A model generated the notes under the pieces. The model saw only the letters and a list, made by a program, of their open reading frames with translations, made no database searches and was not told the origin of the DNA. A stretch of DNA of 64,000 nucleotides from Streptomyces sp. PKU-EA00015 (GTDB lineage Bacteria; Actinomycetota; Actinomycetes; Streptomycetales; Streptomycetaceae): positions 62,001 through 126,000 of the forward strand of contig NZ_JABZEE010000013.1 of NCBI RefSeq assembly GCF_013387495.1, written 5' to 3'. Position 1 is the first letter of the stretch. Every line of letters starts with the position of its first letter. The translations under genes and the position numbers were made by a program. This document shows positions 43,853 through 52,753 of this stretch, one piece after another.

Positions 43853-44275
43853 TGCGGTGGCTCCCTGTGGTGTGTCGGCCGGAGGGCCGGGACCAGCCGG
43901 CCCGAATGCCCGGCAAGGGCGAGGGCGGCAGGGCACGGACGAAGGCCCGGAGCCGGCCAGGCCGCCCGAGGGGTGGTTCGGGCACGAGGCAGGGACTACG
44001 GCCGCCTCGCGCACGGCGGCGCGTGTGCGCCCCGAGCCGGAGACCGGCGGAGCCCCTGGGCGTCACAGCGTGCGCGGGGCCGGGGCACGAGCAGACCTCC
44101 GGTCGATCACGCCCGGCGAAGCCGGAGAAGCCGCCCCGCCCGAAGGACGGCAGGAGCCCCGGGCCCGTGCCCCGGAGACCCGGGGGCACGGAGGCCGGGG
44201 CGCGTGGCCCAAAGGCGCAGGTTCCGGGCGGGGCCCCGGAAGCGGACGTCCGCGCCCCGGAGGGCGCGGGGGCGT

Positions 44276-44290
44276 GGGGGCGGAGCCCCC
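44276..44290 (-). terminator. Short GC hairpin after wrbA
   Basis: GGGGGC-GGA-GCCCCC sits just downstream of the wrbA stop at 44297. It is short and without a T run, so only a tentative terminator. Confidence 0.4.
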
Positions 44291-44296
44291 GGGAAA

Positions 44297-44914
44297 TCAG
44301 GCCGTCGCCTCGAGGCCGCGCTTCAGCGCCGTGCCGATCTCCACCGCGCGACGCGCCTGGAACTCGATCGCCGCCAGGTTCTCCGTGCCGGGGGCCTCGT
44401 TGTTGTAGCCCACGTGGCTGGCGCCGTACGGGTTGCCGTTCTTGATGTCGAACTGGATGCCGTCCGCGTAACCGGGGGGAACGATGATCGCGCCCCAGTG
44501 GTAGAAGGTGTTGTTCAGCGCCAGGATCGTGCTCTCCTGGCCGCCGTGGGTCTGCGAGGTCGAGGTGAACGAGGAGACGACCTTGTTCACCAGCTTGCCC
44601 TTGGCCCAGATGCCGCCCGTGGTGTCGATGAACTGCTTGAGCTGGGCGGCCGGCAGGCCGTAACGGGTCGGCGTGCCGAAGAGGATGATGTCGGCCCACT
44701 CGAGGTCGTCCAGGCTCGCCACCGCGATGTCCTTCGTGGCCTCGCGGTGCGCGGACCAGGCCGGGTTGGAGGCGATGGCGGCCTCCGGAGCGAGCTCGGC
44801 CACCTGGCGCAGCCGGACCTCGGCGCCCGCCTTCTCCGCCGACTCGGCGGCGGCCAGGGCGAGCTTGTGGACGTTGCCGGTGGACGAGTAGTAAATGACT
44901 GCGACGTTCGTCAC
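44297..44914 (-). CDS. wrbA: NAD(P)H:quinone oxidoreductase, WrbA/type IV flavodoxin-like
   Basis: A 205-residue FMN-binding quinone reductase. VAVIYYSSTGNVHKLALAAAE is the FMN phosphate loop. FGTPTRYGLPAAQLKQFIDTTGGIWAKG and SFTSTSQTHGGQEST are WrbA signatures. It reduces quinones by two electrons, so it could recycle or detoxify an aminoquinone made by the cluster. The GTG at 44914 follows AAGGAG. It has a motif box 98 bases upstream, divergent from aroE. Confidence 0.92.
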   Translation of the reverse strand: MTNVAVIYYSSTGNVHKLALAAAESAEKAGAEVRLRQVAELAPEAAIASNPAWSAHREATKDIAVASLDDLEWADIILFGTPTRYGLPAAQLKQFIDTTGGIWAKGKLVNKVVSSFTSTSQTHGGQESTILALNNTFYHWGAIIVPPGYADGIQFDIKNGNPYGASHVGYNNEAPGTENLAAIEFQARRAVEIGTALKRGLEATA

Positions 44915-45011
44915 GGTGGTGCGCTCCTTGTCGGAATGCGGGGCATGGATGGTTCGGAACCGCACCTGACCATCCCGCAGCGGTCATTGAGCCCTCAATC
45001 GATTCGCGGCG

Positions 45012-45020
45012 ATTTCGTCA
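45012..45020 (-). promoter_or_regulatory. Cluster motif copy E, TGACGAAAT (wrbA)
   Basis: Sense-strand CACGTGACGAAAT, 98 bases upstream of the wrbA start; TTGAGG follows 22 bases after the box T. It shares a 426-base divergent intergenic region with copy F. Confidence 0.55.
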
Positions 45021-45098
45021 CGTGTGGCGCCGGGAGTCCCGGCCGCGCAGGCGGACCGACGCCGTCAAGACGGCACACCGGGCCGGGCACTGGTCATC

Positions 45099-45107
45099 TG
45101 ACGAAGT
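45099..45107 (+). promoter_or_regulatory. Cluster motif copy F, TGACGAAGT (aroE, plus strand)
   Basis: TGACGAAGT here reads on the plus strand, 234 bases upstream of aroE, the only rightward gene of the cluster. CTGACG-17 bases-TACACG could be a promoter. The orientation switch with gene direction is strong support for function. Confidence 0.6.
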
Positions 45108-45340
45108 ATCGGGTGCTGGATACACGCTCCCGTGTGGCAGGCGTCACCCTGTGTCAGATAACGGAAGCCGGCAATCCGTGCGGTCGCTCCCGCCTCCCGG
45201 AAGTGCTCGTACACCCCCGGACCTCGACCGCCGGGTGGTCCCCCCGCGGCCGTTGACCTCGTGATCGCCCGGATCCGGCGCCCCCCACGGCCGCGCCGCC
45301 GCCGTCTTCCGCCCCGGCCGATCCGACAAGGAGCCACGAG

Positions 45341-46225
45341 ATGAGCAACGCTCGCCTCTCCCCACGGCAACCCGCAGACCCCGTGCCCCGCAGCGCAATG
45401 CGACGCGCGGCCGTCCTGGGGTCGCCCGTCGCCCACTCCCTCTCGCCCGTCCTGCACCGCGCCGCCTACGCCGCCCTCGGCCTGACCTGGTCCTACACGG
45501 CCATGGAGTGCGACGAACGGCGCCTGCCCGCGCTGCTCGACTCGCTCGACGGCTCGTGGGCCGGCCTGTCCCTGACCATGCCGCTGAAGCGTGCGGTGCT
45601 GCCTCTCGTCGACGAAGTCACGCCGCTGGCGCTCGACGTCGGCGGCGCGAACACGGTGATCCTGCGCGACGGCCGGCGGTACGGTCACAACACCGACGTC
45701 CACGGCATCCTCGCCGCGCTGCGCGAGGAGGGCCTGGGCGGCGACGGCCGGCCCGACGCCGTGATCCTGGGCGGCGGGGCGACCGCGTGCTCGGCGCTGG
45801 CCGCGCTGAAGGAACTCGGACAGACCGACATCCCGGTCGTCGTACGGGAGAGCAGCCGCGGCGGGCAGGTGTGCGCGGCGGCCACACGGCTCGGGGTGGC
45901 CGTGCGGTACCACTCGTTCGACGAGCTGGGCGACGCACTCGACGGCGCGCGCCTCGTCCTCTCCACGCTGCCGGCCGGCGCGGCGGATCCGTACGCCGGG
46001 GCGATCGCGCGCAGCGGCGCCGATGTCTTCGACGCCGTGTACGCCGACTGGCCGACGCGGCTCGCGAGGGCCGCCCGCTTCGGCGGTGCGCGGGCGGTCG
46101 GCGGGCACGCGATGCTGCTGCACCAGGCGGTGCTCCAGGTCGAGTTGATGACCGGCCGCTCGGACGTGCCGGTGGAGGAGATGCGCCGCGCGGTGCGGGC
46201 GGAGATCGGCCTCCGGGCCGCCTAG
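45341..46225 (+). CDS. aroE: Shikimate dehydrogenase
   Basis: Reduces 3-dehydroshikimate to shikimate with NADPH. The 294-residue protein has the substrate loop SPVAHSLSPVLHRAAY, the catalytic Lys in LSLTMPLKRAVL, the Asn/Asp pair in GGANTVI and GHNTDVHG, and the nucleotide loop ILGGGATACSAL. HQAVLQVELMTGR holds the C-terminal Gln. Active-site residues are complete. ATG at 45341 follows AAGGAG. It is the lone plus-strand gene of the cluster, with its own motif box. Confidence 0.93.
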   Translation: MSNARLSPRQPADPVPRSAMRRAAVLGSPVAHSLSPVLHRAAYAALGLTWSYTAMECDERRLPALLDSLDGSWAGLSLTMPLKRAVLPLVDEVTPLALDVGGANTVILRDGRRYGHNTDVHGILAALREEGLGGDGRPDAVILGGGATACSALAALKELGQTDIPVVVRESSRGGQVCAAATRLGVAVRYHSFDELGDALDGARLVLSTLPAGAADPYAGAIARSGADVFDAVYADWPTRLARAARFGGARAVGGHAMLLHQAVLQVELMTGRSDVPVEEMRRAVRAEIGLRAA

Positions 46226-46387
46226 ACCACCCACTGCCGCATTCCGCACGGGAACCTCGGCGCACGGTCGGCTTCGGAAGCGGTGCGGCTTCCGGGCACC
46301 GGCGCGTGCTCTCGTGCCGGCGGAGCACGCCGGAGCCGCAGCGCGGGGAACGCCGCGGGCCGGCACGGGGCCGTCGGCCCCGCTCGC

Positions 46388-47587
46388 TCAGGCGGAGCGG
46401 ATCAGACCGCGTGCGGTGCGCTCTTCCCGCACGCGTGCGGCCGAGAGGGCCACGATGGCGTGTGCCACGGAGCTGAGCGTGACATGCCGGTGCCAGCCCC
46501 CGAACGTACGGCCCTCGAAGTCCCGTACGCCGACGCGCGTGCTGATCTCGGCGAAGTCGCGCTCGACCCGTTCGGTGAGCCTGCCGAGCCGAAGGAGCAC
46601 GGCGGGTGGGGCCTCGACCAGGTTGGTCAGCCACAGCTCCCCCGGCTGCCGCTCCCATCCCGACCAGGCGCCCGCCAGTTGCAGCGGCAGCCCGCCGCCC
46701 GGAGCGGGCAGGCTGACCCGCGTACCGGTCACGAGCGCCGAGCGGTTGATCGAGCTGTGCGGATCGACCCACCCGACCTGCCGGGACGCCTTCTTCACCC
46801 ATTCGATCAACTGTTGTGCCTGGAGCCGGCGTTCGCCGTGCCCCGTGGACAGCGTCTCGCTCGGCACGAGCAGCGTCGTGCCGCCGATGCGCAGGACGAA
46901 CGGGACCCCCTTGCGCGCGAAGTTCCGTGCGAGCAGGGTGGCGTCGTGGTCGCGCGCGTCCATCACCACCGGACGGCAGCGAAGCCCCCAGGCGCGCAGC
47001 GGTTCCAGGACGGCGTTCAGGGCGACGGCGCCGGGATCGGCCTCGCCCTCGCCCTCGGGTATCTCGGCGCGCTTGCGCCTCTCCTTGTCCTGCAGCCAGT
47101 CCGCGGGAAGGATCAGCCGCCAGTTGATGGGTGCGCTCTGCTCCTCGTTGGCCAGCCAGACGCCGTACGACTTCTGGCTGTTGACGACCCGCCCGAGCTG
47201 CGGCACGAAGGACTCCTCCACCCCCACCGTGTGCTCGCCGGTCTTGACCACGTACATCGGCCGGACCACCCAGGCGTGCGGCAGCAGCGTGCGGTCCAGG
47301 TGGCCGGCCAGTGCTCTGCGCACGGCCAGCCAGTCCCACGAGGACTTGCTGATGAAGTGGTGAAGTCGCTGTTCGGCCGCGCCTCCGCCGATCACCGACG
47401 CGATCGACCGCATGGACTTGCGCCCGGGGATCGAGAGCAGTCCGGAGATGTACCACTCACCGCGTTCGCGCTGATCCCGGCGCGGCAGTGACGTGAGCAT
47501 GCGCTTCGAGAACTCGGTCACGAAGTCGTCGTCGACATCGCCCCAAGCGATGTCCGGTCGTCCTTCCCTGTCCCTGGTCCCTTCCAC
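46388..47587 (-). CDS. IS701-type transposase-like protein, probably domesticated
   Basis: A 399-residue protein resembling IS701-family DDE transposases. RGEWYISGLLSIPGRKSMRSIA is the N-terminal region, and INWRLILPADWLQDKERRKRAEIP matches the region after the first catalytic strand. VVMDARDHDATLL is the second Asp region. Where the first DDE Asp is expected (consensus VDDTGF), it reads YVVKTGEHTVGVEESFV, so that Asp appears lost. I found no flanking terminal inverted repeats. It has a GBL-type operator and a cluster motif upstream, both properties of a resident gene. GTG at 47587 follows GGAAGGGGG. A regulatory role is a hypothesis. Confidence 0.72.
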   Translation of the reverse strand: MEGTRDREGRPDIAWGDVDDDFVTEFSKRMLTSLPRRDQRERGEWYISGLLSIPGRKSMRSIASVIGGGAAEQRLHHFISKSSWDWLAVRRALAGHLDRTLLPHAWVVRPMYVVKTGEHTVGVEESFVPQLGRVVNSQKSYGVWLANEEQSAPINWRLILPADWLQDKERRKRAEIPEGEGEADPGAVALNAVLEPLRAWGLRCRPVVMDARDHDATLLARNFARKGVPFVLRIGGTTLLVPSETLSTGHGERRLQAQQLIEWVKKASRQVGWVDPHSSINRSALVTGTRVSLPAPGGGLPLQLAGAWSGWERQPGELWLTNLVEAPPAVLLRLGRLTERVERDFAEISTRVGVRDFEGRTFGGWHRHVTLSSVAHAIVALSAARVREERTARGLIRSA

Positions 47588-47678
47588 AGGGCCCCCTTCC
47601 CTGGATGCGACCTGGTCCGCCGAAACCGCACAGCTCGCCGCGCGGAGTGCCAGACCTGGCCAACTCGACCACCATACC

Positions 47679-47696
47679 AAACCACGCAGTCGGTTT
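47679..47696. promoter_or_regulatory. ARE-like site upstream of the transposase-like gene
   Basis: AAACC-ACGCAGTC-GGTTT (AACC-N8-GGTT) within an AT-rich stretch, 92 bases upstream of 47587. Spacer and core match the sites at 29216, 29368 and (half) 31853. It suggests direct control by one of the GBL receptors. Confidence 0.6.
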
Positions 47697-47718
47697 TTAT
47701 TCGAAACAGGCCAACGAC

Positions 47719-47727
47719 ACTCCGTCA
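47719..47727 (-). promoter_or_regulatory. Cluster motif copy G, TGACGGAGT (transposase-like gene)
   Basis: Sense-strand TTGACCTGACGGAGT, 132 bases upstream of 47587; the core 13 bases equal copy C. The remainder of the 400-base gap to the aroB-like stop shows no gene. Confidence 0.55.
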
Positions 47728-47987
47728 GGTCAAGGGAGCAAGCCAGTGGCATATGCAGGGGGGAGAAGGTCAACCGCAGCGAAGGGGCAGATGGGAGCCC
47801 CGGGAGGACTGCCACCACGGGCACCTCTCGGGGCTCACAAACAAGGAAGATGGTCGGTTTTCTGTCAGCAACTCGTCACCGAAAAGTCGTCGTCGACTGC
47901 TTCCGTACCGCGTGCGCTGTGCCCGCGCCGGCCGCTGGTCGGAGGGCGGCGGTCCGGGGGACGGCGGTCGGGGGGCCTGCGCACGGC

Positions 47988-49106
47988 TCAGGAACCGATC
48001 CGGCGGTACGCCTCGTCCTGCAGCGCGCCCTCCGGGTCGTGGAGCAGACCCGGCCTGCCGATGGCGTCGAGCACGACCAGCGGTGCCGCGGCGTCCCCGG
48101 AGCCGGCCGTCAGGACCTTCCGCAGCCCCTCCCACGCCTCACGCGGGTGGGAGGTGGGCAGCCCGACGGCGGCAAGGATCTCGCGGTGGCGTTCCACGGA
48201 CTCGTCGTCCAGCCGGTCCGCGAGCCGGGCCAGTTCGGCGGCGAAGACCATGCCGACGGCCAGGGCGTGCCCCGGCGGTACGCGGTAGTGCCCCACGCGC
48301 TCGATCGCGCGGCCGAGGGTGTGCCCGTACGCGAGGATCCAGGACGCATCGCCGTCCGGCCGGTCGAGGGCGGCGGTCTTCACCCGTACCGCGCGCTCGA
48401 TCAGACCGGCGGCGTCGCAGCCGGCCGGACGGGCGGCCCGCGCCGGATCGGCGGCGATCAGGTCCAGGATCACCGGGTCCCCGACGAAACCCGCCTTGAT
48501 CAGCTCGGCGAGCCCGCCGAGATGGCCTCCCTCGGGCACCGTCCCGAGCAGGTCCGGATCGCAGACCACCCCGGCGGGCGGACGGCACACGCCGACCAGC
48601 TCCCGGCCCTCGGGCACGTTGATGCCCGCGGCGCCGCCGACGGCCGCGTCGACCATGCCGAGCAGCGTCGTCGGCACCAGGATCAGCGGCACACCGCGCC
48701 GCCAGGTCGCCGCGGCGAAACCGGCGAGGTCCAGGGTCGCGCCGCCGCCGAAGGCGACCACGGCGTCGGCGCCGGTGATCCCGGCCGCCGCGAACCGGGA
48801 CCACACACCCGCCAGGACACCGATCTGCTTGGCCGCCTCGCCCTGCGGGATCTGCAGCACGGAGACACGACGGCCGTCGGCGTCCAGAGCCGCGCGGATC
48901 GACCGCACCTGACAGCTGAGGGACTCGTCGTGGACGACGGCGACCCTTTGCGCGTTCTCCGGAAGAAGGCCGATCACCGCGGAGGCGGCCTTCTGGCCGA
49001 TCAGGACGTCGTACGGCCGCTCACCGCCCGCCTTCACGCGCAGCGGATGGCGCCCGCCGAGCGCTTCGGGAGAGGCGGGCACGAGACCTGGGAATATGGT
49101 GCTCAC
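47988..49106 (-). CDS. 3-dehydroquinate synthase-like protein with altered active site
   Basis: A 372-residue sugar phosphate cyclase homologue. FGGGATLDLAGFAAATWRRGVP and LVPTTLLGMVDAAVGG place it in the AroB family. Compared from memory with housekeeping actinobacterial AroB, several key positions differ. GGKTGIN is GGAAGIN (Ala159), GKNLVG is GRELVG, HTLAHAIE is HTLGRAIE (Arg266), and the zinc-ligand motif HGAAV is PGHAL (Pro278, His280). The KK near the C-terminus is also missing. It may be a diverged cyclase or inactive. Coupled to the shikimate kinase gene by an ATGA overlap. Confidence 0.85.
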   Translation of the reverse strand: MSTIFPGLVPASPEALGGRHPLRVKAGGERPYDVLIGQKAASAVIGLLPENAQRVAVVHDESLSCQVRSIRAALDADGRRVSVLQIPQGEAAKQIGVLAGVWSRFAAAGITGADAVVAFGGGATLDLAGFAAATWRRGVPLILVPTTLLGMVDAAVGGAAGINVPEGRELVGVCRPPAGVVCDPDLLGTVPEGGHLGGLAELIKAGFVGDPVILDLIAADPARAARPAGCDAAGLIERAVRVKTAALDRPDGDASWILAYGHTLGRAIERVGHYRVPPGHALAVGMVFAAELARLADRLDDESVERHREILAAVGLPTSHPREAWEGLRKVLTAGSGDAAAPLVVLDAIGRPGLLHDPEGALQDEAYRRIGS

Positions 49107-49702
49107 ACGGGCTCCTTCGCTCGTGGGACAGCCCCTGAGGGCCTGCCCGGCAGCAGGGCGGCGATCCGGCCGGCGACCTCGTCGGGGCGCTCCCCGGGCG
49201 CCACCGTCACAATGTGGCGGGCCAGTCTGCGGTAGATCGGTGTGCGTACGCCGAGGGCTGTGCGCAGGCGGCCGCCCGGGTCGTCGGCCAGCAGCGGACG
49301 GCTCGCCGCGTCGCCGATCCGGTCGAGCAACTGCTCCAGCGGCACGGCGAGATGGACGACCGTGTGCCGGCGCAGCGCCTGCTGGACGGAGGCGTCCAGG
49401 ACAGATCCCCCGCCCAGCGCGAGGACCCCTGCGTGCCGCGCGAGCGCGCGGTGCACCGCCGCCCGCTCCAGCAGCCGGAAGTGCGCCTCGCCCGTGCGGT
49501 GCAGGATGTCGGCGATCGCCGTGCCCGCCACCGCCTCCAGGTCGGCGTCCGTGTCCCGGAAGCCGACGCCGAGCAGGCCCGCGAGCAGCCGCCCCACCGT
49601 GGTCTTCCCCGCGCCGGGCGCACCGATCAGCACGGCGGCCGGCCGGCGCTCAGGACGCGAAGGCAAGGCCGTGTCCGGAGAGCGAGTCCAGGGTGTGCAC
49701 AC
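49103..49702 (-). CDS. aroK: Shikimate kinase
   Basis: Phosphorylates shikimate with ATP. The P-loop is LIGAPGAGKTTVGRLLA, the Asp pair is FRDTDADLEAVAG, the shikimate-binding Arg is in GEAHFRLLERAA and GGG is in LALGGGSVLD. The lid carries SRPLLAD and RTPIYRRLA. The length (up to 199 residues) is normal. The start is uncertain: a GTG at 49702 overlaps the YdhR-like gene by 53 bases, while a GTG at 49633 would start directly at the P-loop. The overlap on either side argues for translational coupling. Confidence 0.92.
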   Translation of the reverse strand: MCTPWTRSPDTALPSRPERRPAAVLIGAPGAGKTTVGRLLAGLLGVGFRDTDADLEAVAGTAIADILHRTGEAHFRLLERAAVHRALARHAGVLALGGGSVLDASVQQALRRHTVVHLAVPLEQLLDRIGDAASRPLLADDPGGRLRTALGVRTPIYRRLARHIVTVAPGERPDEVAGRIAALLPGRPSGAVPRAKEPV

Positions 49703-49982
49703 CCTGCACGGTGGCCTCCACGTCGAAGGCGTGGCGGTGTCCGGGCGGTGCCCCGATGATCTCGGCCGCGCGGGTGGGGATCGGCTGGGCGGCCGCCTCG
49801 GCGGACTCCCACAGGAAGATCGCTCCCCACCGCTCGCCGGCCTCGTCGGAGATCCAGGTCTTGAGCACCAGTCCGGGTACGGCCGCGAACCGGTCCACGG
49901 CCTCGTCCCGGAGGAAGTCGCGCAGCTCGGCGATGGTGCGGCCGGTGCCCGCGAGATCCCACCAGACGACTACGGCATGCAT
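49650..49982 (-). CDS. YdhR-like dimeric alpha/beta-barrel protein
   Basis: A 110-residue protein resembling E. coli YdhR (PF08803, putative monooxygenase). It shares PGLVLKTWISDEAGERWGAIFLWE and a later HAFDVEATV with the family core. Such small barrels often act on quinols or cyclic intermediates in antibiotic pathways. The ATG at 49982 follows GAGGAGGAC. It begins the short operon with aroK and aroB. A weak TGACACAGG, similar to the cluster box, is about 30 bases upstream. Activity is inferred. Confidence 0.68.
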   Translation of the reverse strand: MHAVVVWWDLAGTGRTIAELRDFLRDEAVDRFAAVPGLVLKTWISDEAGERWGAIFLWESAEAAAQPIPTRAAEIIGAPPGHRHAFDVEATVQGVHTLDSLSGHGLAFAS

Positions 49983-50177
49983 GGCTGTCCTCCTCGGCGG
50001 TGAACACCCGCCTGTGTCAGGTCTGTTGTGCGGTCTGTGCGCGGTCTTGAGGCAGCGGCCGCGGGCGCGGTGCCAGGGGGAGGGGGACACCGCGCCCGCG
50101 GCCCGCCGTCCGTGCCGGTCCGGCGGCGGGGGATGGTGCCGGACCGGCGGGCCGACCGGGGCGTGAACGCCCCTGGA

Positions 50178-52061
50178 TCAGTCGGCCGTCAGCGGGGTGA
50201 GCAGATCGCTGATGATCCGCACACCGTCCTCGGTCAGGATCGATTCCGGGTGGAACTGCACCGAGCGGAAGCCCGGTCCGCGCAGTCCGTGCACCTCGCC
50301 GGTCACCGCGTCCCGGCTCACTCCCACGGGTGCCCCGATGAGCTCGGACCGCACGGTGTCGGTGGCGCTGCGGGCGGCGAACGTGTTGTAGAAGCCCACC
50401 TGCTCGGGCCTGCCGAACAGGTCGATCTTCCGCTGCACGCCCTGGTTGGGCCTGTCCCTGCGGACCAGGTCGAGCCCCAGGACGGTGCTGAGCACCTGGT
50501 GGCTCAGGCACACCGACAGGAACGGGATGCCCCGCGCCAGCAGTTCGCGGGTCGCGCCGTGCAGGTGGGCGATCTTCGGGTGGTCCACATCGCGCGGATC
50601 ACCGGGACCGGGCCCGAGCACGACCAGGTCGCATCCGTCGAAGGTGTACTCCTGGTCGAAGCGGCGGACCGTCACCTCCATGCCGAGCGAGCGCAGTTGG
50701 TGCGCCAGCATGCCGGTGAAAGTGTCCTCGGCGTCCACGACGAGGACCTTCCGGCCGGCCAGGGCGGGCACCGCGCGGTGGCGCGCGCCCGGCTCCTGGA
50801 GCCAGTACGCCGAGATCGACCGGTTGCGCTGGTCCAGCGCGGCCAGGACGTCGGGGTGCCGGGCGAGCCCGGACTCCGTCGCGCCGAGCGCGGCGAGCAG
50901 CCCGGACGCCTTGGCCCGCGTCTCGGCCACCTCCGACTCGGGCCGGGAGTCCCTGACCAGGGTGGCGCCCACGCCGATGGTCACCCGCCCGGTGGCGGAG
51001 ATCTCCGCCGTCCTGATCATGATGGCCGAGTCGAGGGTCGGGCCGCCCTCCGCGTCCCGGCCGATGAGCGCCAGCACGCCGCTGTAGTAACCGCGGCCCT
51101 GGGGCTCGTACTTGGCGATCACCTTCGCCGCGCTCTCCAGCGGGCTGCCGGTGACCGTCGGGGCGAACAGGGTCTCGCGCAGGATCTCCCGCGGGTCGCG
51201 GGTGCTGCGGCCCTCGATGAAGTACTCCGTGTGCGCGAGGCGCGCCATCTCCTTGAGGTACGGGCCCACCACGCGCCCGCCGCCGTCGCAGATCCCGGCC
51301 ATCATCTTGAGCTCTTCGTCGACCACCATGTAGAGCTCGTCGGCCTCCTTGGGGTCGGCGAGGAAGGCGGTCACGCCCTCCAGCGTCGGCCCGGTCGGGG
51401 GATAGCGGTAGGTGCCGCTGATCGGGTTCATCACGGCGGTGCCGCCGTGCAGGCTCACGTGCCGCTCCGGGCTGGCGCCGACGAACGTGCGGTCGCCGGT
51501 GTGCACGACGAACGTCCAGTACGCGCCGCGCTCGCCCTCCAGAAGCCGCCGGAAGAAGGTCAGCGCGGCGGCCGGCGACCAGTCGCCGATGTCGGCCACG
51601 AAGGACCTGCGGATGACGAAGTTGGCGCCCTCGCCGGTGCCGATCTCGTCGGCGAGGATTTCCCGCACGGTCTGCGCGTAGGCGTCGTCGCCGACGTCGA
51701 AGTGGCCTTCCGACACGGCGATGGGCCGGTCCGGCAGCCGGTCCAGCAACTCGCCCAGGCTCACCGAGTCCTGGTCGCGCACGGACAGGGTGATCAGCGG
51801 GGCGCCGTCGTCGGCCGCCGCGTACCCGCGCTCGGTGATCTGCCGGTAGGGGACGACCACCAGCACCTCGTGCTCGGCGCGCCCGGTGCCGGCCGTCCGC
51901 ACGCCCCCGCTGGAGGGCACGTCCGCGAGAACGGCCGGCGTGGCCAGATCGCCGACGATCACGTCGACCCGGTCGGCGCCCGCCGCCTCGGGGCGGTGCA
52001 GCAGGGCGAAGGGGGGCGGGTCCGCGGCGAGGACCAGGTCCAGGAGTCCGTGGTAGGTCAT
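50178..52061 (-). CDS. phzE: 2-Amino-2-desoxyisochorismate (ADIC) synthase, PhzE type
   Basis: A 627-residue fusion of a chorismate-utilising synthase (about residues 60-410) and a glutamine amidotransferase (about 430-627). [34 protein letters not shown] and [16 protein letters not shown] belong to the synthase. The amidotransferase has VCLSHQVLS with the nucleophile Cys and [11 protein letters not shown] with His/Glu. The single-chain order and the VCLSHQVLS sequence match PhzE rather than separate TrpE/TrpG. It converts chorismate and glutamine-derived ammonia to ADIC. Its ATG overlaps the phzD stop (ATGA). Confidence 0.94.
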   Translation of the reverse strand: MTYHGLLDLVLAADPPPFALLHRPEAAGADRVDVIVGDLATPAVLADVPSSGGVRTAGTGRAEHEVLVVVPYRQITERGYAAADDGAPLITLSVRDQDSVSLGELLDRLPDRPIAVSEGHFDVGDDAYAQTVREILADEIGTGEGANFVIRRSFVADIGDWSPAAALTFFRRLLEGERGAYWTFVVHTGDRTFVGASPERHVSLHGGTAVMNPISGTYRYPPTGPTLEGVTAFLADPKEADELYMVVDEELKMMAGICDGGGRVVGPYLKEMARLAHTEYFIEGRSTRDPREILRETLFAPTVTGSPLESAAKVIAKYEPQGRGYYSGVLALIGRDAEGGPTLDSAIMIRTAEISATGRVTIGVGATLVRDSRPESEVAETRAKASGLLAALGATESGLARHPDVLAALDQRNRSISAYWLQEPGARHRAVPALAGRKVLVVDAEDTFTGMLAHQLRSLGMEVTVRRFDQEYTFDGCDLVVLGPGPGDPRDVDHPKIAHLHGATRELLARGIPFLSVCLSHQVLSTVLGLDLVRRDRPNQGVQRKIDLFGRPEQVGFYNTFAARSATDTVRSELIGAPVGVSRDAVTGEVHGLRGPGFRSVQFHPESILTEDGVRIISDLLTPLTAD

Positions 52062-52717
52062 CGCGTCCCTCGGCTCTCCGCCGGAGCCAGCTGGTCCAGC
52101 ACGGTCTTGGTGGTCACGGTCATGGCGCAGCGCTGCGCCGCGTACTCCAGCGCCATCCGGTGGTAATCGAGCGAGAAGTCCGCGATGGCGTCGCCCACGA
52201 GGAAGGGCTGGATGTCGTGGGTGAAGGCGTCCGTGGTCGTCATGAGGACGCCGACGTGCGCGTACACACCGCAGACGATGAGCTGGTCGCGTCCGCTGCT
52301 GCGCAGCAGGTCGAGCAGTCCGGTGCGGAAGAAGGCGCTGTAGCGCCACTTGGTGAAGACGGTGTCCCCTTCGGCGGGGACGAGTCCGTCGACGACCTTC
52401 TTGTGCTCCGGCTCCACGGTCATGCCGGGACCCCAGAAGTCCTTGAGCAGGCCGCGCTCCTCGTCGGTCATGCCGCCCGGCTGGGCGGTGTACGTCACCG
52501 GGATGCCGAGCTCCGCGCAGCGCTCCCGCAGGGCGGTGGCGTTGCGGACCAGGTCGGTCACCGGTGACTCCCCGGCCGGGAACGGCCGCAGGAAGTACTT
52601 CTGCATGTCGTGGACCAGAAGGACCGCTCGTCTCGGGTCCACGGTCCACTGCGCGATGTTCTCCGGCATGTCCCCCTGACCGGGCATCGGATAGGGGCTG
52701 ATCGTGGGCAGAGCCAT
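52058..52717 (-). CDS. phzD: Isochorismatase PhzD, makes trans-2,3-dihydro-3-hydroxyanthranilate (DHHA)
   Basis: A 219-residue isochorismatase-fold protein that removes the pyruvyl group from [19 protein letters not shown] holds the catalytic Asp; [10 protein letters not shown] holds the Lys. [14 protein letters not shown] shows Gly where most isochorismatases have Cys, as known for Phz[15 protein letters not shown] is family-specific. It is coupled to phzE. The 36-base gap from the dehydrogenase indicates one operon. Confidence 0.95.
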   Translation of the reverse strand: MALPTISPYPMPGQGDMPENIAQWTVDPRRAVLLVHDMQKYFLRPFPAGESPVTDLVRNATALRERCAELGIPVTYTAQPGGMTDEERGLLKDFWGPGMTVEPEHKKVVDGLVPAEGDTVFTKWRYSAFFRTGLLDLLRSSGRDQLIVCGVYAHVGVLMTTTDAFTHDIQPFLVGDAIADFSLDYHRMALEYAAQRCAMTVTTKTVLDQLAPAESRGTR

Positions 52718-52753
52718 CCGGGATCTTCCTCTCGGCTGATGGGTACGGGGCGG

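Noticed and set aside
43853..44296. Open frames in the 444-base gap between wrbA and the DUF6081-like gene
   Set aside because: They are Arg/Pro/Gly-rich and match nothing. The base pattern is repetitive GC rather than coding.
46388..47587. Active insertion sequence of the IS701 family
   Set aside because: The first catalytic Asp region is replaced, no terminal inverted repeats or target duplications were seen, and host-type regulatory sites precede the gene.
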